Positions 36,314 through 46,170 of a stretch of 64,000 nt of DNA are shown here, one piece after another. Numbering within the stretch: the first letter of the stretch is position 1; each line of letters opens with the position of its first letter. The position numbers and the translations under genes are program-made. The stretch is from Candidatus Methylacidithermus pantelleriae (GTDB lineage Bacteria > Verrucomicrobiota > Verrucomicrobiia > Methylacidiphilales > Methylacidiphilaceae), in NCBI RefSeq assembly GCF_905250085.1, contig NZ_CAJNOB010000023.1, positions 62,001 through 126,000 of the forward strand. The letters are read 5' to 3'. Under the pieces are notes generated by a model, which was given only the letters and a program-made list of their open reading frames with translations, ran no database searches and had not been told where the DNA came from.

Positions 36314-37581
36314 CAAGGGTCTAACTTGCGAAAAAGCTCCGTACTATCATAAAAGCCACCGAGCTTTTCGCTCCCTGGTCCCCGGGCCGCAAGCCAGCCT
36401 GGGTTGGCGGTGGGGAGGGCTTCAAAAGCAAACGAGCAGGCCGGGTGGGGGTAAAACCAGTCGGTCGAGCTTTCCGAAAAAATTCCTTTTTCTTTTTGTT
36501 CCTTGAGCCAGCGAGCTTGGGAAAGTTCCTTGGGAATTCCCCCCGGACCGCTGAACCATTCCCCTGCTTCCGCGCGCGGAGCAGGGACATTCGGCGGCGG
36601 GGTGTCCACAAATCCAAAGCCGCGCACCCCCACGAGTACCAAAAGGCAACGTGTTCCTGCGTACCGGCTGGCTATTTCGACCGCGGCATCGAGTTCTTCC
36701 ACCTGCCGCAAGGCCAGCTCCGTCCAGTTCTTCCGGCAAGCTTGTGCAAGAAGATCTTCTTCCACGATGAGAAGATAGCCCCGAAGGTTGTACTGGAGCA
36801 TCTCAATGGCCCTCCGTGTCATCATGGCCAGGCTCGGGATGTGCGGGACTTCCTCTCGGCAAGCCACAAAGTAGAGAGGACCCGGGGCAAAAAGTCCTAA
36901 CACCCATCGGGATCTCCAAGCAGCCAGTTCTTCAAGTTCGGAAGAACGGTGGACGACCTGATATCCCCATGCGCGGGCTTCTTCCAAAAGGTTTCTTCCG
37001 TCCCTCCGCCCGTACTCGTTGCGAAGAGTGGCCGGAGAAAAATGCTGGCCTCCGCCTCCTAGCGCAAGATTCGGTCGCGCGGAATCCAAAAGCTCGGCTG
37101 CCGTTTGTCCCAGGGGATCTGGGCCCGTCCAGCTTTGACTGTAAAAGGCTGCAAGCCAGGGATTGGTCAGGTCGCCGTCGGTGACAAAACCGGTAGCCCT
37201 CCCTTTCCTCTGGGCGCTATAGAACAGGGAATCCAGGCGCTGGCCGTTGGGTCCTAGGGCGATTTTTCCTGGGGAAACGCGCTGGCCACAAGCAAGCGAG
37301 CTGGCTACTACTCCCTCTTCGAGGCAAGTGTTGTGAGGGGCTACAAGAGAGAGGGAGGCCAGAACCCGAAAGTCCCGGCAAATCCAAAGATCACGGCCCC
37401 GCAACTGTGCTACGCGCCGGGCTCGCTCCAGAAGTGACATTTCCAGGCCCGGAACAAGGAACAGGATGACTCCGTGAGGGCGTTGTGCCACGTAATGCTC
37501 GAAATAGAGCTTGCCTAAAAAGCTAAAAAGGGCAGCCAGGCCTGCACAAAGAGCCAAAATCCACGGTTTAATCTTATGCAT
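36307..37581 (-). CDS. alkaline-phosphatase-fold protein lacking the catalytic residues (pseudo-phosphatase)
   Basis: 424 residues from the ATG at 37581, which puts a membrane anchor at once (WILALCAGLAALFSFLGKLYF); an ATG at 37650 is possible. The PhoA skeleton is clear: HGVILFLVPGLEMS, TGFVTDGDLTNPWLAAFYSQSW, LALGGGGQHFSP, RRDGRNLLEEARAWGYQVV, RRAIEMLQYNLRGYLLIVEE and EWFSGPGG. Compared with PhoA, the first Asp ligand (GDG) is P-G here, the DSAATA nucleophile block is EEGVVA, the ID-x3-H ligand block is LLAQAC, and the DH pair is missing. It should not bind zinc or form phosphoserine. Perhaps a binding or structural role on the outer face. Confidence 0.75.
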   Translation of the reverse strand: MHKIKPWILALCAGLAALFSFLGKLYFEHYVAQRPHGVILFLVPGLEMSLLERARRVAQLRGRDLWICRDFRVLASLSLVAPHNTCLEEGVVASSLACGQRVSPGKIALGPNGQRLDSLFYSAQRKGRATGFVTDGDLTNPWLAAFYSQSWTGPDPLGQTAAELLDSARPNLALGGGGQHFSPATLRNEYGRRDGRNLLEEARAWGYQVVHRSSELEELAAWRSRWVLGLFAPGPLYFVACREEVPHIPSLAMMTRRAIEMLQYNLRGYLLIVEEDLLAQACRKNWTELALRQVEELDAAVEIASRYAGTRCLLVLVGVRGFGFVDTPPPNVPAPRAEAGEWFSGPGGIPKELSQARWLKEQKEKGIFSESSTDWFYPHPACSFAFEALPTANPGWLAARGPGSEKLGGFYDSTELFRKLDPCL

Positions 37582-38397
37582 CCGTTGGCACGATCGGGGC
37601 TGAGGGAGTTCGAACGCCCGGGTTTGCCAAAAGCGAAAGATCCATAGCATGGTGCCGGGGTTTTGCCAAGAGGGGCCCGGGGCGTGGCAATGGCAGGAAA
37701 TCTTTACCCCGGGGTAAGAAAAGTTCTCTTTTCAAAAAAGTCTTCCTTTGTTCCGCGCCTGGCGGAAGAAAAGATGAAACCAAGGAAGAGTCTCTCATTG
37801 GAAAGAAAGGCATTTTCTTTGGGTTGCGCTAGGCATTCGACATGGGGATGGTTTGTTTTCTACCCAGACGGCAAAGGAGCGTGTGGCCAGGGCTCCCAAG
37901 CTTCCGCTCGCATACAACCAAAAAGAAAAAAGAACGGGGCTTATTTTGGGTCTCCCGGCATTTTTTTTGGGGCTTAGGCTAGTTAGCCGCGGGTGGCTGC
38001 CGCTCAGCCGAACTGGGCCCAAGGGCTCAGCTCTTCCGACCTCTTTCTCCTCTGTGCCGGAGCGAGACAAGTAGGAGTCGCACGGTACGCTTCATTGTTG
38101 ACGGAAACCTCGGCCAGTTGAGAAAAGGATCTTTCCAAGGAAGATCGAATGAGGCGGCGCTTTTTCCGGTGACCCTTTGGGTCACTTTGGAAAGCAAAAC
38201 ATTCGCGTTTCGGGGTTTACAAAAGGGCTGTTCCCAACGAGAAAAGAATCGCGGCGGGAAGGCAGGGAAGAATCTCACCCGTGCCGCGTTTCAAGGCCTG
38301 TAGGAAAAAGAGGGTGGTATTGGCTGGCCCGAAACGGTCTTTTTTCGGGGAAAGACAGTTGCGCCCAGGATCCGAGACGTCATGGTAGGGAAAAGCG
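37582..38397. other. intergenic, 0.8 kb, divergent promoter region before ilvN
   Basis: Between the leftward phosphatase-like gene and ilvN. Lys-rich short frames have no homology. Promoters for both sides must lie here, and the length leaves room for a leader or attenuator of the ilv unit. I looked for a leader peptide rich in Ile, Val and Leu and did not find one. Confidence 0.45.
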
Positions 38398-38874
38398 ATG
38401 AGACATACCATTTCTGTTCTAGTCGCAAACCGGTTTGGTGTTTTGACTCGAGTGGCTGGTTTATTTAGTGGCCGCGGGTACAATATTGATACCCTCAACG
38501 TGGGTCCCACCCATGATGAGAGCGTATCTCGCATGACCATTGTGGTCAAAGGGGATGACCGGGTGCTGGACCAGGTGATCAAGCAACTCAATAAACTTGT
38601 GGACGTTCTTGCGGTTCAGGACTTCCGGGAGGGCGAATACATTGATCGGGAACTGGTCCTTCTTAAGGTAAAGGCAGATGAAAAAACCCGGGCCGAAATT
38701 CTTCAAATGTGTGATATTTTCCGTGCCAAAATTGTGGACGTTCAGCCGAAGTCCCTCACGATTGAAGTGACGGGGGACGAAGGTAAAATCGCTAAGTTTA
38801 TCTTTCTTATGGAAAATTTTGGGATTCTCGATCTTTCCCGAACCGGAAAGATCGCTTTGCCGCGGGAAAGCTAG
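38398..38874 (+). CDS. ilvN: acetolactate synthase small (regulatory) subunit
   Basis: 158 residues. The N-terminal ACT domain reads RHTISVLVANRFGVLTRVAGLFSGRGYNIDTLNV, with the standard valine-binding region, followed by the second domain with VDVLAVQDF and KSLTIEVTGDEGKI. It binds valine and activates and regulates the large subunit. The large subunit gene (ilvB, 42098-43885) is 3.2 kb away on the opposite strand instead of directly upstream. ilvC follows after 42 bases, so ilvN-ilvC-leuA form the rightward unit. Confidence 0.94.
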   Translation: MRHTISVLVANRFGVLTRVAGLFSGRGYNIDTLNVGPTHDESVSRMTIVVKGDDRVLDQVIKQLNKLVDVLAVQDFREGEYIDRELVLLKVKADEKTRAEILQMCDIFRAKIVDVQPKSLTIEVTGDEGKIAKFIFLMENFGILDLSRTGKIALPRES

Positions 38875-38916
38875 GGTGCGGGTTGGGAAAAGAGAAAACG
38901 TCGATAGGAGGATGTG

Positions 38917-39942
38917 ATGAGCTTACAAGTGTACCGGGAGGAGGATGCTGATTTGGGGGTGTTGAAGGGACTTACCTTTGCGGTCGTCGGATTTGGTTCA
39001 CAAGGACATGCTCACGCGCTGAATCTTCGGGACAGCGGGGTGCGGGTGGTCGTTGGGCTTCGACCTCGGAGTCGCTCGACGGCTCTTGCCCGGGAGTTTG
39101 GGCTTGAGGTCACCTCGGTTTCGGAGGCGGCTCGCTTAGGGGACGTCATTTTCCTAGCCGTGCCCGACATGGCTATGCCGGAGGTGTTCCGGGAAGAAAT
39201 TCTTCCCCAGCTTGTTTCTGGCAAAACCCTAGGCTTTGCCCACGGATTTTGCATTCATTATGGGACAATCCATCCTCCGGCCAACGTCGATGTGATCTTG
39301 GTTGCGCCCAAGGGGCCTGGCCATCTGGTCCGCCGTCAATTTCTCCAAGGGCAAGGGGTTCCGGCTCTTTTTGCCGTTCACCAGGATGCCACGGGAAAGG
39401 CCAAAGCAACGGCGCTGGCTTGGGCAAAAGGGATCGGTGCGACGCGGGCAGGGGTTCTTGAAACCACGTTTAAGGATGAAACCGAGACGGACCTTTTTGG
39501 AGAGCAGGCTGTGCTGTGCGGGGGAACCAGCGCACTCATTTTGGCGGGTTTTGAGACTCTGGTAGAGGCAGGCTACCCTCCGGAGCTTGCCTATTTTGAG
39601 TGTGTTCATGAGCTAAAACTCATCGTGGATCTCATCAATGAAAGTGGTCTTTCGGGGATGCGATTTTCCATATCGGAAACGGCCAAATGGGGGGATCTTA
39701 CTGTTGGACCCAAGATTATCGATGGGCATGTGCGGGAGCAAATGAAGGAGGTGCTGAAGCAGATTCAAAACGGGAGTTTTGCGAAGGAATGGATTGCGGA
39801 AGCCCAGGCGGGTAAGCCCAGATATGAAAAGCTTCTCAAAGAGGCTCGTCACCACCCTTTGGAAAAGGTGGGGGCCCGGCTTCGCAAGCTCATGCCTTGG
39901 ATGGCCGAACGCAAGACCACTGGAGCCCAAGCGGAGTATTAG
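38917..39942 (+). CDS. ilvC: ketol-acid reductoisomerase
   Basis: 341 residues, class I length. [20 protein letters not shown] is the Rossmann NADPH site. [15 protein letters not shown] and the metal-site [17 protein letters not shown] follow, with [13 protein letters not shown] in the knotted C-terminal domain. The GTG at 38914 and ATG at 38917 are in frame; I choose the ATG because TAGGAGGA at 38906-38912 is placed well for it. The NADPH-contact loop after the second strand (GLRPRSRS) has Arg/Ser residues typical of NADPH preference. The enzyme makes the dihydroxy acid in Val, Leu and Ile synthesis. Confidence 0.96.
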   Translation: MSLQVYREEDADLGVLKGLTFAVVGFGSQGHAHALNLRDSGVRVVVGLRPRSRSTALAREFGLEVTSVSEAARLGDVIFLAVPDMAMPEVFREEILPQLVSGKTLGFAHGFCIHYGTIHPPANVDVILVAPKGPGHLVRRQFLQGQGVPALFAVHQDATGKAKATALAWAKGIGATRAGVLETTFKDETETDLFGEQAVLCGGTSALILAGFETLVEAGYPPELAYFECVHELKLIVDLINESGLSGMRFSISETAKWGDLTVGPKIIDGHVREQMKEVLKQIQNGSFAKEWIAEAQAGKPRYEKLLKEARHHPLEKVGARLRKLMPWMAERKTTGAQAEY

Positions 39943-39964
39943 GACCTATCGGAAAGGAGAACCC

Positions 39965-41554
39965 ATGAATACGGGCGAGCGGGCAAGTGCCAGAAAGGAT
40001 CCCAAGCGGGTGATTCTTTTTGACACGACGCTGCGGGATGGTGAGCAGTGTCCTGGTGCCAGTATGACCGTGCGGCAAAAACTCGAGATTGCGCGGCAAC
40101 TGGCCCGGCTGGGTGTGGATGTCATTGAGGCGGGTTTTCCTGCAGCCAGCCCGGGAGATCGAGAAGCCGTCTGGCAGATTGCCAGCGAGGTTCAAGGCCC
40201 CCGGATCGCCGCACTGGCGAGGTGTGTGGAGGAGGACATTGAGATCGCCGCGAAAGCTCTGCAACCGGCCGGAAAACGCGCCCGGATTCATGTGTTCCTC
40301 GCTACCTCTCCCGTGCACCGGCAATATAAACTTGCCAAAGCCGAGGATGAGATTGTGGAGCTAGCTGTTGCGCACATTCGCTTGGCCAAGCAGTGGGTAG
40401 AGGATGTAGAATTTTCCCCCGAGGATGGTTCCCGAACGGAACGAGACTTTTTGGTCCGGGTCGTCGAGGCTGCCATTGAAGCAGGTGCCACGACGATCAA
40501 TATTCCCGATACGGTCGGGTGCGCCCTGCCCCAGGAGTTTGCCGAGCTGGTTTCGTATCTTTTGACGCGGGTTCCTAACATCGATCAAGCGGTTTTGAGC
40601 GTCCACTGCCATGATGATCTCGGGCTTGCGGTGGCCAACTCCCTGGCGGCGCTCAAGTCGGGTGCACGGCAGGTAGAGGGTACGATTAATGGAATCGGGG
40701 AACGGGCTGGGAACGCCGCTTTAGAAGAGATCATCATGGCGCTCAAAACCCGTTCCGACGCTTTTGGCGGTCTTTACACTGGGGTTTGTCTCAAAGAACT
40801 CGTTAAAACCTCCCGCTTGGTCTCCCGGTTGTCCGGGTTACCGGTTCAGCGCAATAAGGCCATCGTAGGCGAAAACGCCTTTGCTCACGGTGCCGGCATT
40901 CACCAAGATGGTATTCTCAAACGGAGGGAGACCTATGAGATCATGGACCCCGAAGAGATTGGATGGGGTCGGACGGAACTGCCCCTGACCAAGCATAGCG
41001 GGCGTGCGGCTTTGGAGGAGAGAATGAAACAGCTGGGTTTTCAGCTCACTCCGGAGGAGCTTGCAGCTCTCTTCCAGCGATTTAAGGAGTTGGGCGACAA
41101 GAAAAAATTTGTGTACGACGATGATCTCGTAGCTCTGATGGTCGAAAACGAACTTTCCCAGCTCCCTGAGACGTACCGATTGGAACACTTAAGTGTCGTC
41201 TCTTCAACGGGGGCCCTTCCGACGGCTGCGGTACGCTTGCGAAAAGGCGAAGAAGTTTGGACGGAAGCCTGCGTGGGAGATGGCGCGGTGGACGCCGCAA
41301 TGAAGGCGATCGATCGAATTACGGGTAAGCGTGGGGATCTTTTGGACTATCAAGTCCGAGCGGTGAGCCAGGGTAAGGATGCTCTGGGAGAGGTCATGAT
41401 CAAAGTAGATTTTGGGGAAGGGTGTGTCATCACCGCCCGCGCAGCTTCCACCGATGTGCTGGAAGCCAGCGCGCGTGCTTATCTCAATGCTGTGAACCGT
41501 GCCCTCTTCTGGCAAAGCTCTTGTACTGGGACATCCGCCGTCACAGCTCCCTAG
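39965..41554 (+). CDS. leuA: 2-isopropylmalate synthase
   Basis: 529 residues from the ATG at 39965, with AAGGAG 6-8 bases upstream. The frame is open into ilvC but the start fits LeuA. HMGL-like barrel: [33 protein letters not shown], the metal ligands in [19 protein letters not shown], and [14 protein letters not shown], then the [12 protein letters not shown] loop and the C-terminal LeuA dimerisation/regulatory domain (residues about 400-520) that binds leucine. It commits 2-ketoisovalerate to leucine. It is the third gene of the ilvN-ilvC-leuA unit. Confidence 0.95.
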   Translation: MNTGERASARKDPKRVILFDTTLRDGEQCPGASMTVRQKLEIARQLARLGVDVIEAGFPAASPGDREAVWQIASEVQGPRIAALARCVEEDIEIAAKALQPAGKRARIHVFLATSPVHRQYKLAKAEDEIVELAVAHIRLAKQWVEDVEFSPEDGSRTERDFLVRVVEAAIEAGATTINIPDTVGCALPQEFAELVSYLLTRVPNIDQAVLSVHCHDDLGLAVANSLAALKSGARQVEGTINGIGERAGNAALEEIIMALKTRSDAFGGLYTGVCLKELVKTSRLVSRLSGLPVQRNKAIVGENAFAHGAGIHQDGILKRRETYEIMDPEEIGWGRTELPLTKHSGRAALEERMKQLGFQLTPEELAALFQRFKELGDKKKFVYDDDLVALMVENELSQLPETYRLEHLSVVSSTGALPTAAVRLRKGEEVWTEACVGDGAVDAAMKAIDRITGKRGDLLDYQVRAVSQGKDALGEVMIKVDFGEGCVITARAASTDVLEASARAYLNAVNRALFWQSSCTGTSAVTAP

Positions 41555-41626
41555 CTCGAAAGAAGCAGAGCTTTCCTTTCAGGGGATCCAGGTCGCTGGA
41601 CGCCAGGAGAGGCGGTTACCTTGAGT

Positions 41627-41914
41627 TTACAAGGACTGTAAAAATTGCGACCACGGGCGCGCAGGAAGCGTTTCGGTTTGGGCACGCCCGTAGCCTCGGA
41701 TAATCAACGCAGCCCGTTCAACCTGGACGGGGTCATCCGATTCGACGATATCGACAATGTCGTAACGCCCCAGCGTCACGTAACTTTCCTTCCAGGTCAC
41801 ACCCGGGCATTCCTGGCGAATTTTTTCTGTTACCTTTTGGGCGACCTCTTTGAATTGTTTAGGATCCTCAAACGCTTGAGGAGAGAGCGTACTAAGGATG
41901 ATATAGGTTGCCAT
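41627..41914 (-). CDS. GYD domain protein
   Basis: 95 residues. ATYIILSTLSPQAFEDPKQF, then YVTLGRYDIVDIVESDDPVQVERAALIIRGYGRAQTETLPA, typical of the GYD family (DUF1330/GYD-like ferredoxin-fold proteins). The function of the family is unclear. The ribosome site is unusually strong: AAAGGAGG 9 bases before the ATG. It lies between leuA and ilvB, and faces the same way as ilvB, 184 bases after its stop, so it could be the last gene of a leftward ilvB unit. Confidence 0.85.
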   Translation of the reverse strand: MATYIILSTLSPQAFEDPKQFKEVAQKVTEKIRQECPGVTWKESYVTLGRYDIVDIVESDDPVQVERAALIIRGYGRAQTETLPARPWSQFLQSL

Positions 41915-42097
41915 GGGAACAAACCTCCTTTCGTTGTCCTACCCACGGGTCAGTTCCCCCGATCGCTTTTCCGGATACGCTCGGCGACTGTATTCCCATT
42001 TTTTGCCGTCTAGGCAACCGTACCAGAACAAACGCGCGTTCCCAAACCTTTTTTGGTGAGGTCCCTCGGCGTGAAGGCCACCGGGCTAAAAAACCTC

Positions 42098-43885
42098 CTA
42101 GTCCTCCCAATGTTCGAGAATCATATCGCGTACGGTTCCTCCGGCAGGAATCATCGGGAGGACATGTTCCGTATAGGGAACGATCACGTCCAGCACATAG
42201 GGTTCGTCGCACTCGAGGAGCCGCTCCAGGGCTGGGATAAGTTCCTCGGGCCGAGAAACCCGCTCTGCTTTGACTCCAAATCCTCGAGCGATCGTAACGT
42301 AATCAGGATACGGTTCCTTGGGATTCCTTGGATTTCCAAGGAATGTATGGGCCCGGTTCCCTTCAAAGAACCGATCTTCCCACTGGACCACCATCCCGAG
42401 GTGGCCGTTATTGAGAATCACTGCCTTCGCCGGGATGCCCTCCGTGACGGCGGTCGCCAGCTCCTGAATATTCATAAGAAAACTCCCATCTCCATCCACG
42501 TCGATCACCTGACGATCCGGACAGGCGATTTTGGCACCCAAGGCGGCAGGAAATCCAAAACCCATCGCACCGAGACCTGAGGAGCTGAGGAAGGTTCTCG
42601 GCCTGCGAAAGGTATAGTATTGAGCCGCCCACATTTGATGTTGTCCCACACCGGTGGTGAGAATTGCTTCTCCCTGGGTAAGCCGACACAGCTCCTGGAT
42701 GACCCGCTGGGGCATGATTTGGCCTTTGGGCTCGCGATACTGCAGGGGATAGGTTTTTTTCCATTGCGCAATCCGATCCATCCATTCGGGATAGCCCTTG
42801 CACGGTCTTCGTTCTTCTTCCAGGAGCTGGTTCCAGCGTTCCAACGCGTACCGGACGTCGCTTAGGATGGGCACATGGGCAGGCTTGTTTTTATTGAGCT
42901 CCGACGGATCCACATCGACGTGAACGATGATCGCTCGTTTCGCAAATTCTTCGACTTTGCCCGTGACCCGGTCGTCGAACCGCACACCCAGCGCCAGAAG
43001 CAAATCACACTGGTCGGCAGCGAAATTGGCGTAGACCGTTCCATGCATACCGAGCCATTTGAGGGAGAGTTCGTGGGTTTCTGGAAATGCTCCAATACCC
43101 ATAAGAGTCGTACAGACCGGGATGCGTGTCCGTTCGGCAAACCTTTGAAGAGCCTCTGCTGCGTTGCTTGTGATAATTCCTCCCCCAACATACAAAAGAG
43201 GGCGTTCCGATTTTCCAATAAGATCGAGCACATGCCGGAGGAGCTCATCGCTGGCTCTGGGTAGTTGAAGTGTCCGGGCAAATCTCGGCTGTTCCGGCCA
43301 TTGGGGTCGAACGACGGATTGTTGCACGTCTTTTGGGATGTCAATCACTACCGGTCCGGGTCTTCCGGTTTGAGCAATGGCAAAGGCATCCCGAAACACA
43401 AAGGGCAAATCTTGCGCGTCTAGGACAAGGTAACTATGCTTGACGATCGGAAGGGTGATCCCAAAAACGTCGGTCTCCTGAAAAGCCCCTTTTCCGATCA
43501 TATCTCGTTTCACTTGGCCGGTGATCGCAACGATGGGAACCGAGTCCATGTAGGCGTCGGCAATGCCGGTGACAAGATTGGTCGCTCCGGGGCCCGAAGT
43601 CGCCATGCAAACGCCCACGCGCCCGCTGGCGCGGGCGTATCCTTCCGCCATGAAAATGCCTCCCTGTTCGTGTCGAGGGAGAACGGTGCGGATCCGTCGG
43701 GAACGGGTTAAGGCCTGGTGCATGGCCATGCTCGCCCCACCTGGGTAGGCAAAAAGGACCTCAACCCCTTCGCGTTCCAATGCCTGGACAACGATTTGGG
43801 CTCCTGACATCTCCTGGGAGTCTGTCTTCGTCCAACGCTGGGGGCTCTCCTCGGCAGATGGATGTGATGAACAAAGTGGATCCAT
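42098..43885 (-). CDS. ilvB: acetolactate synthase large (catalytic) subunit
   Basis: 595 residues from the ATG at 43885; a GTG at 43897 or ATG at 43810 cannot be excluded. ThDP enzyme in three parts: N-terminal SGAQIVVQALEREGVEVLFAYPGGASM with the catalytic Glu region LPRHEQGGIFMAEGYARASG, the central FAD-binding region (GVRFDDRVTGK), and the C-terminal ThDP motif IDVDGDGSFLMNIQELATAV ending in NNG. It condenses pyruvate or 2-ketobutyrate. An extra N-terminal tail of about 25 residues precedes the domain. Its regulatory subunit ilvN is on the other strand 3.2 kb away. A hairpin at 43897 precedes the start. Confidence 0.95.
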   Translation of the reverse strand: MDPLCSSHPSAEESPQRWTKTDSQEMSGAQIVVQALEREGVEVLFAYPGGASMAMHQALTRSRRIRTVLPRHEQGGIFMAEGYARASGRVGVCMATSGPGATNLVTGIADAYMDSVPIVAITGQVKRDMIGKGAFQETDVFGITLPIVKHSYLVLDAQDLPFVFRDAFAIAQTGRPGPVVIDIPKDVQQSVVRPQWPEQPRFARTLQLPRASDELLRHVLDLIGKSERPLLYVGGGIITSNAAEALQRFAERTRIPVCTTLMGIGAFPETHELSLKWLGMHGTVYANFAADQCDLLLALGVRFDDRVTGKVEEFAKRAIIVHVDVDPSELNKNKPAHVPILSDVRYALERWNQLLEEERRPCKGYPEWMDRIAQWKKTYPLQYREPKGQIMPQRVIQELCRLTQGEAILTTGVGQHQMWAAQYYTFRRPRTFLSSSGLGAMGFGFPAALGAKIACPDRQVIDVDGDGSFLMNIQELATAVTEGIPAKAVILNNGHLGMVVQWEDRFFEGNRAHTFLGNPRNPKEPYPDYVTIARGFGVKAERVSRPEELIPALERLLECDEPYVLDVIVPYTEHVLPMIPAGGTVRDMILEHWED

Positions 43886-43896
43886 ATGGCTGGTCA

Positions 43897-43917
43897 CCGC
43901 CCCTCGGCAGGGGGCGG
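43897..43917 (-). promoter_or_regulatory. hairpin in the ilvB leader
   Basis: CCGCCCC-TCGGCAG-GGGGCGG forms a perfect 7-bp GC stem with a 7-base loop, ending 12 bases before the ilvB ATG. If the in-frame GTG at 43897 were used, the stem would begin at the start codon. It could gate ribosome access. It may also be a chance GC dyad. Confidence 0.35.
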
Positions 43918-44139
43918 CTAACCCTCACGGAAGTTACAATAATATCCTTGAGCTAGCGAACATGCAATCGAGTTTGGTAAGAGGGTGGGCCGGAAAAACC
44001 ATGGGCCGAAAAAAGGGCTCGCGAAAGCGAGGCGCCAGATAGCCTCCGCAATTTCGCCCATCTCAAGGCCCTTCTGGGGGTTTTGGGCTCTCCAAGGGTT
44101 GTCAAGAGCGAAACAAAGTAGGGACAGGTAAGGTTTGTC

Positions 44140-44721
44140 ATGGCAGCATATCCAGTGAAGATACCTGTATGTGGGCCCAGAGCGGCAGGTGTTGGCTAGA
44201 AGAGGGGTTAGCGGATGTGGAGGGAGGGGCGTTTGGGTGTTGCGGCAGAGGAGTTGTCGGCCGGGAAGGGAATCGTGCATGGGGAGGGCGGCAAAACCCG
44301 ATGGGGTGGTCCTCTAGGGGTGGGTGTGCAGGTGCTGATGAGCCAGTGGATTGAGACGGGCGATGGGCTTGGGTTCTCCGAGTTGGTTTGTAAGCACACC
44401 GTTACGGATCGTTTAGGCAGTCAAGGAGGTCGGCTCAGGGATGTCCGGCCATTGCAGGGGGCTTGTTTGGGCAGCTGCGTGATCCCAAGGTGGGCGTCAT
44501 CTTGGTCGAGCAGCGCGGTCGGGTGATGCGCTTGGGTTTCTCGAGGATCGGGGAGGGGCATTGGCCATGTAGGGTCTATGATTGATCCTGGTGGTGGATC
44601 CCCATGAGATGATCGACGAGATGGTGGGGGATCTGCAGGAAAAGATCGTTTCATTGTGGGGGGGCAGGCTCGAGAAAAAAATCCGTGCCCAACCGTGCCA
44701 AGAAGGCGCTGGTAGCCATTG
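44140..44721 (+). pseudogene. IS607 tnpA serine recombinase pseudogene (copy C)
   Basis: Blocks: GCGGCAGGTG region matching the FVGQAAG start, RMWREGRLGV, then EELSAGKGIV, PDGVVL, VGVILVEQRGRVMRLGF and LVVDPHEMIDEMVGDLQEKIVSLWGGRLEKK, in alternating frames with stops. These correspond to the DNA-binding and resolvase domains of IS607 TnpA. Confidence 0.65.
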
Positions 44722-46170
44722 ATGGCGTAAGCTCCCAATTTTCACATATGAGACATCTTTAAGGCTGAAGCCGGAAGAGGTTTCGCCATTTGGTGCCTAT
44801 GCGGTTGCCCTATGGGTGGGTGGAACGGAGGTTTTTGTGGCCGATGGGGTCTTGTGTTTGGGTGAAGAAGCTTAAGCGATCCTTCGTGCCGCGGTTCGGT
44901 CTTGCTGCCTGAAACTTCCATACCTTCCGAGTCCGAGCTTAGGGAAAAGATCGTTTTGATTGGCGAACGGCGGCGCGAGCTTATGAAGGAAGCTAAGGAG
45001 TGGATCCGGAAGAGCGGAAGCGGTGATCGGAAAGCTCGAGGAAAGGATGCTGCGATCGAACCTGTGGCATGAGAAAAAAAGCGGCGGCTTTGCCATCCTG
45101 CGGATGAGGCTTGACGCGCTTCTGGCCGATGAAAACTCCGGAGGGCTGGGGGGTTGCCCCTAGCCAATACTGGGTTCTTGAGGGCGTGCGCTTTGGCCTA
45201 CGGCTAGGAGGCGATCCTCCAGGCGCTTTGCCGCCAGCCGGATCGTGATCGGGACAACGAAGAGGGGGAAACTCGGTCTGCAAGCGCGAGGGATTGGCGC
45301 TTGAGCTATCGCTTTGTGCGGCACCGGAAGGGGCGGTGGGTGTTGGCGAGCGTTGAGGCGCGGATCCCTTTTCGCTGGTGACACAGCGCCCTTATTGGAG
45401 CGGTCAGGTTCGAGATCAACGAGGATCATCGTGCCTTGGGCGAAACGGATCGCTTGGCCAATCGGGTGGATGTTCGTCGGATCGGATGGAATCTCTATGG
45501 CAGGAGGGAGGAAGAGGCCAAAAGGGATTTTTGCTCCTCCGCGCAAGGAGATTGCCCGGTCCTTGTCCCGAATCGGGCAAGGCGGTTGTGATCGAACGAT
45601 GGGATCTTTGCAAAAGAAAGCCTCGCGCTTGCCTTGGTGGATCCCGTTCGGGCTCGCTCGCTCTTTTCCTTCGCCTAGTGCCAAGGCGATTGCGATTGCT
45701 TACGTCGACTTTTTTGCGCCGGAATCGAGCTGATCGAAATCGAGCCGGCCTACACGTGCTGTGTGGTCGGCGCGGTCAACCGCGCGCGTCATCCATGGCA
45801 TCAAGTTCGTACCAGGAGACGGCCTCGTGCCCTCGTCCGGAGAAGATTGGGTCTCTCCGAACGCCCATCCGTGCCATAGCTAGTCGTGCCTACTCGCAAT
45901 GGGGGTCATCTTGCCTTCGTCCTACTCACGACGCTTCGGACGAAGCGTATCAGGTCGCTTCTCTGGCGGAGGTTCGGAAGAGACTCCAAAAGCGGCGCCA
46001 AGCAACGGATACCCGGTCGAAAGAAAATCAAGTGTCTCCCACGCCTCTATCGCGTAAAAACGCGGGACTGGGCGCCAGTCGGGCTTTGCCACTGGAAACC
46101 CCGGCACGCGAATCGTCGGCAACGCCGTTCGGCCGAGGCGTCAGGGGCGATCTTCCCTCGCAGGGAAAGG
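44722..46170 (+). pseudogene. tnpB-related pseudogene (copy C)
   Basis: It starts at ATGGCG then a stop (A and B have ATGAGTAAGC). Blocks: [78 protein letters not shown] and RRLGLSERPSVP near 45845. A TGA lies between the pre-RuvC segment and RuvC-I but the two are in one frame, unlike in A and B. Confidence 0.65.

Larger units (their letters stand above)
44140..46170 (+). mobile_element. decayed IS607-family element, copy C (oldest)
   Basis: Same gene order and orientation as A and B but more diverged (about 70-85% in aligned blocks by eye), so probably an older relative. It starts at ATGGCAGCATATCC and ends near 46170 where similarity to A and B fades. It has one in-frame arrangement that A and B have lost, showing that their first frameshift is younger. 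Confidence 0.75.

Noticed and set aside
37595-37625. TTCGAAC-like T-loop in a GC context
   Set aside because: No matching T-stem (GGGCG versus TCCCT) or acceptor stem; it lies upstream of the phosphatase-like gene.
41990-42015. TTTTTT followed by a TTGCC/GGCAA stem near the ilvB-GYD gap
   Set aside because: The T-run is on the wrong side of the stem for the strand on which a terminator would be needed.
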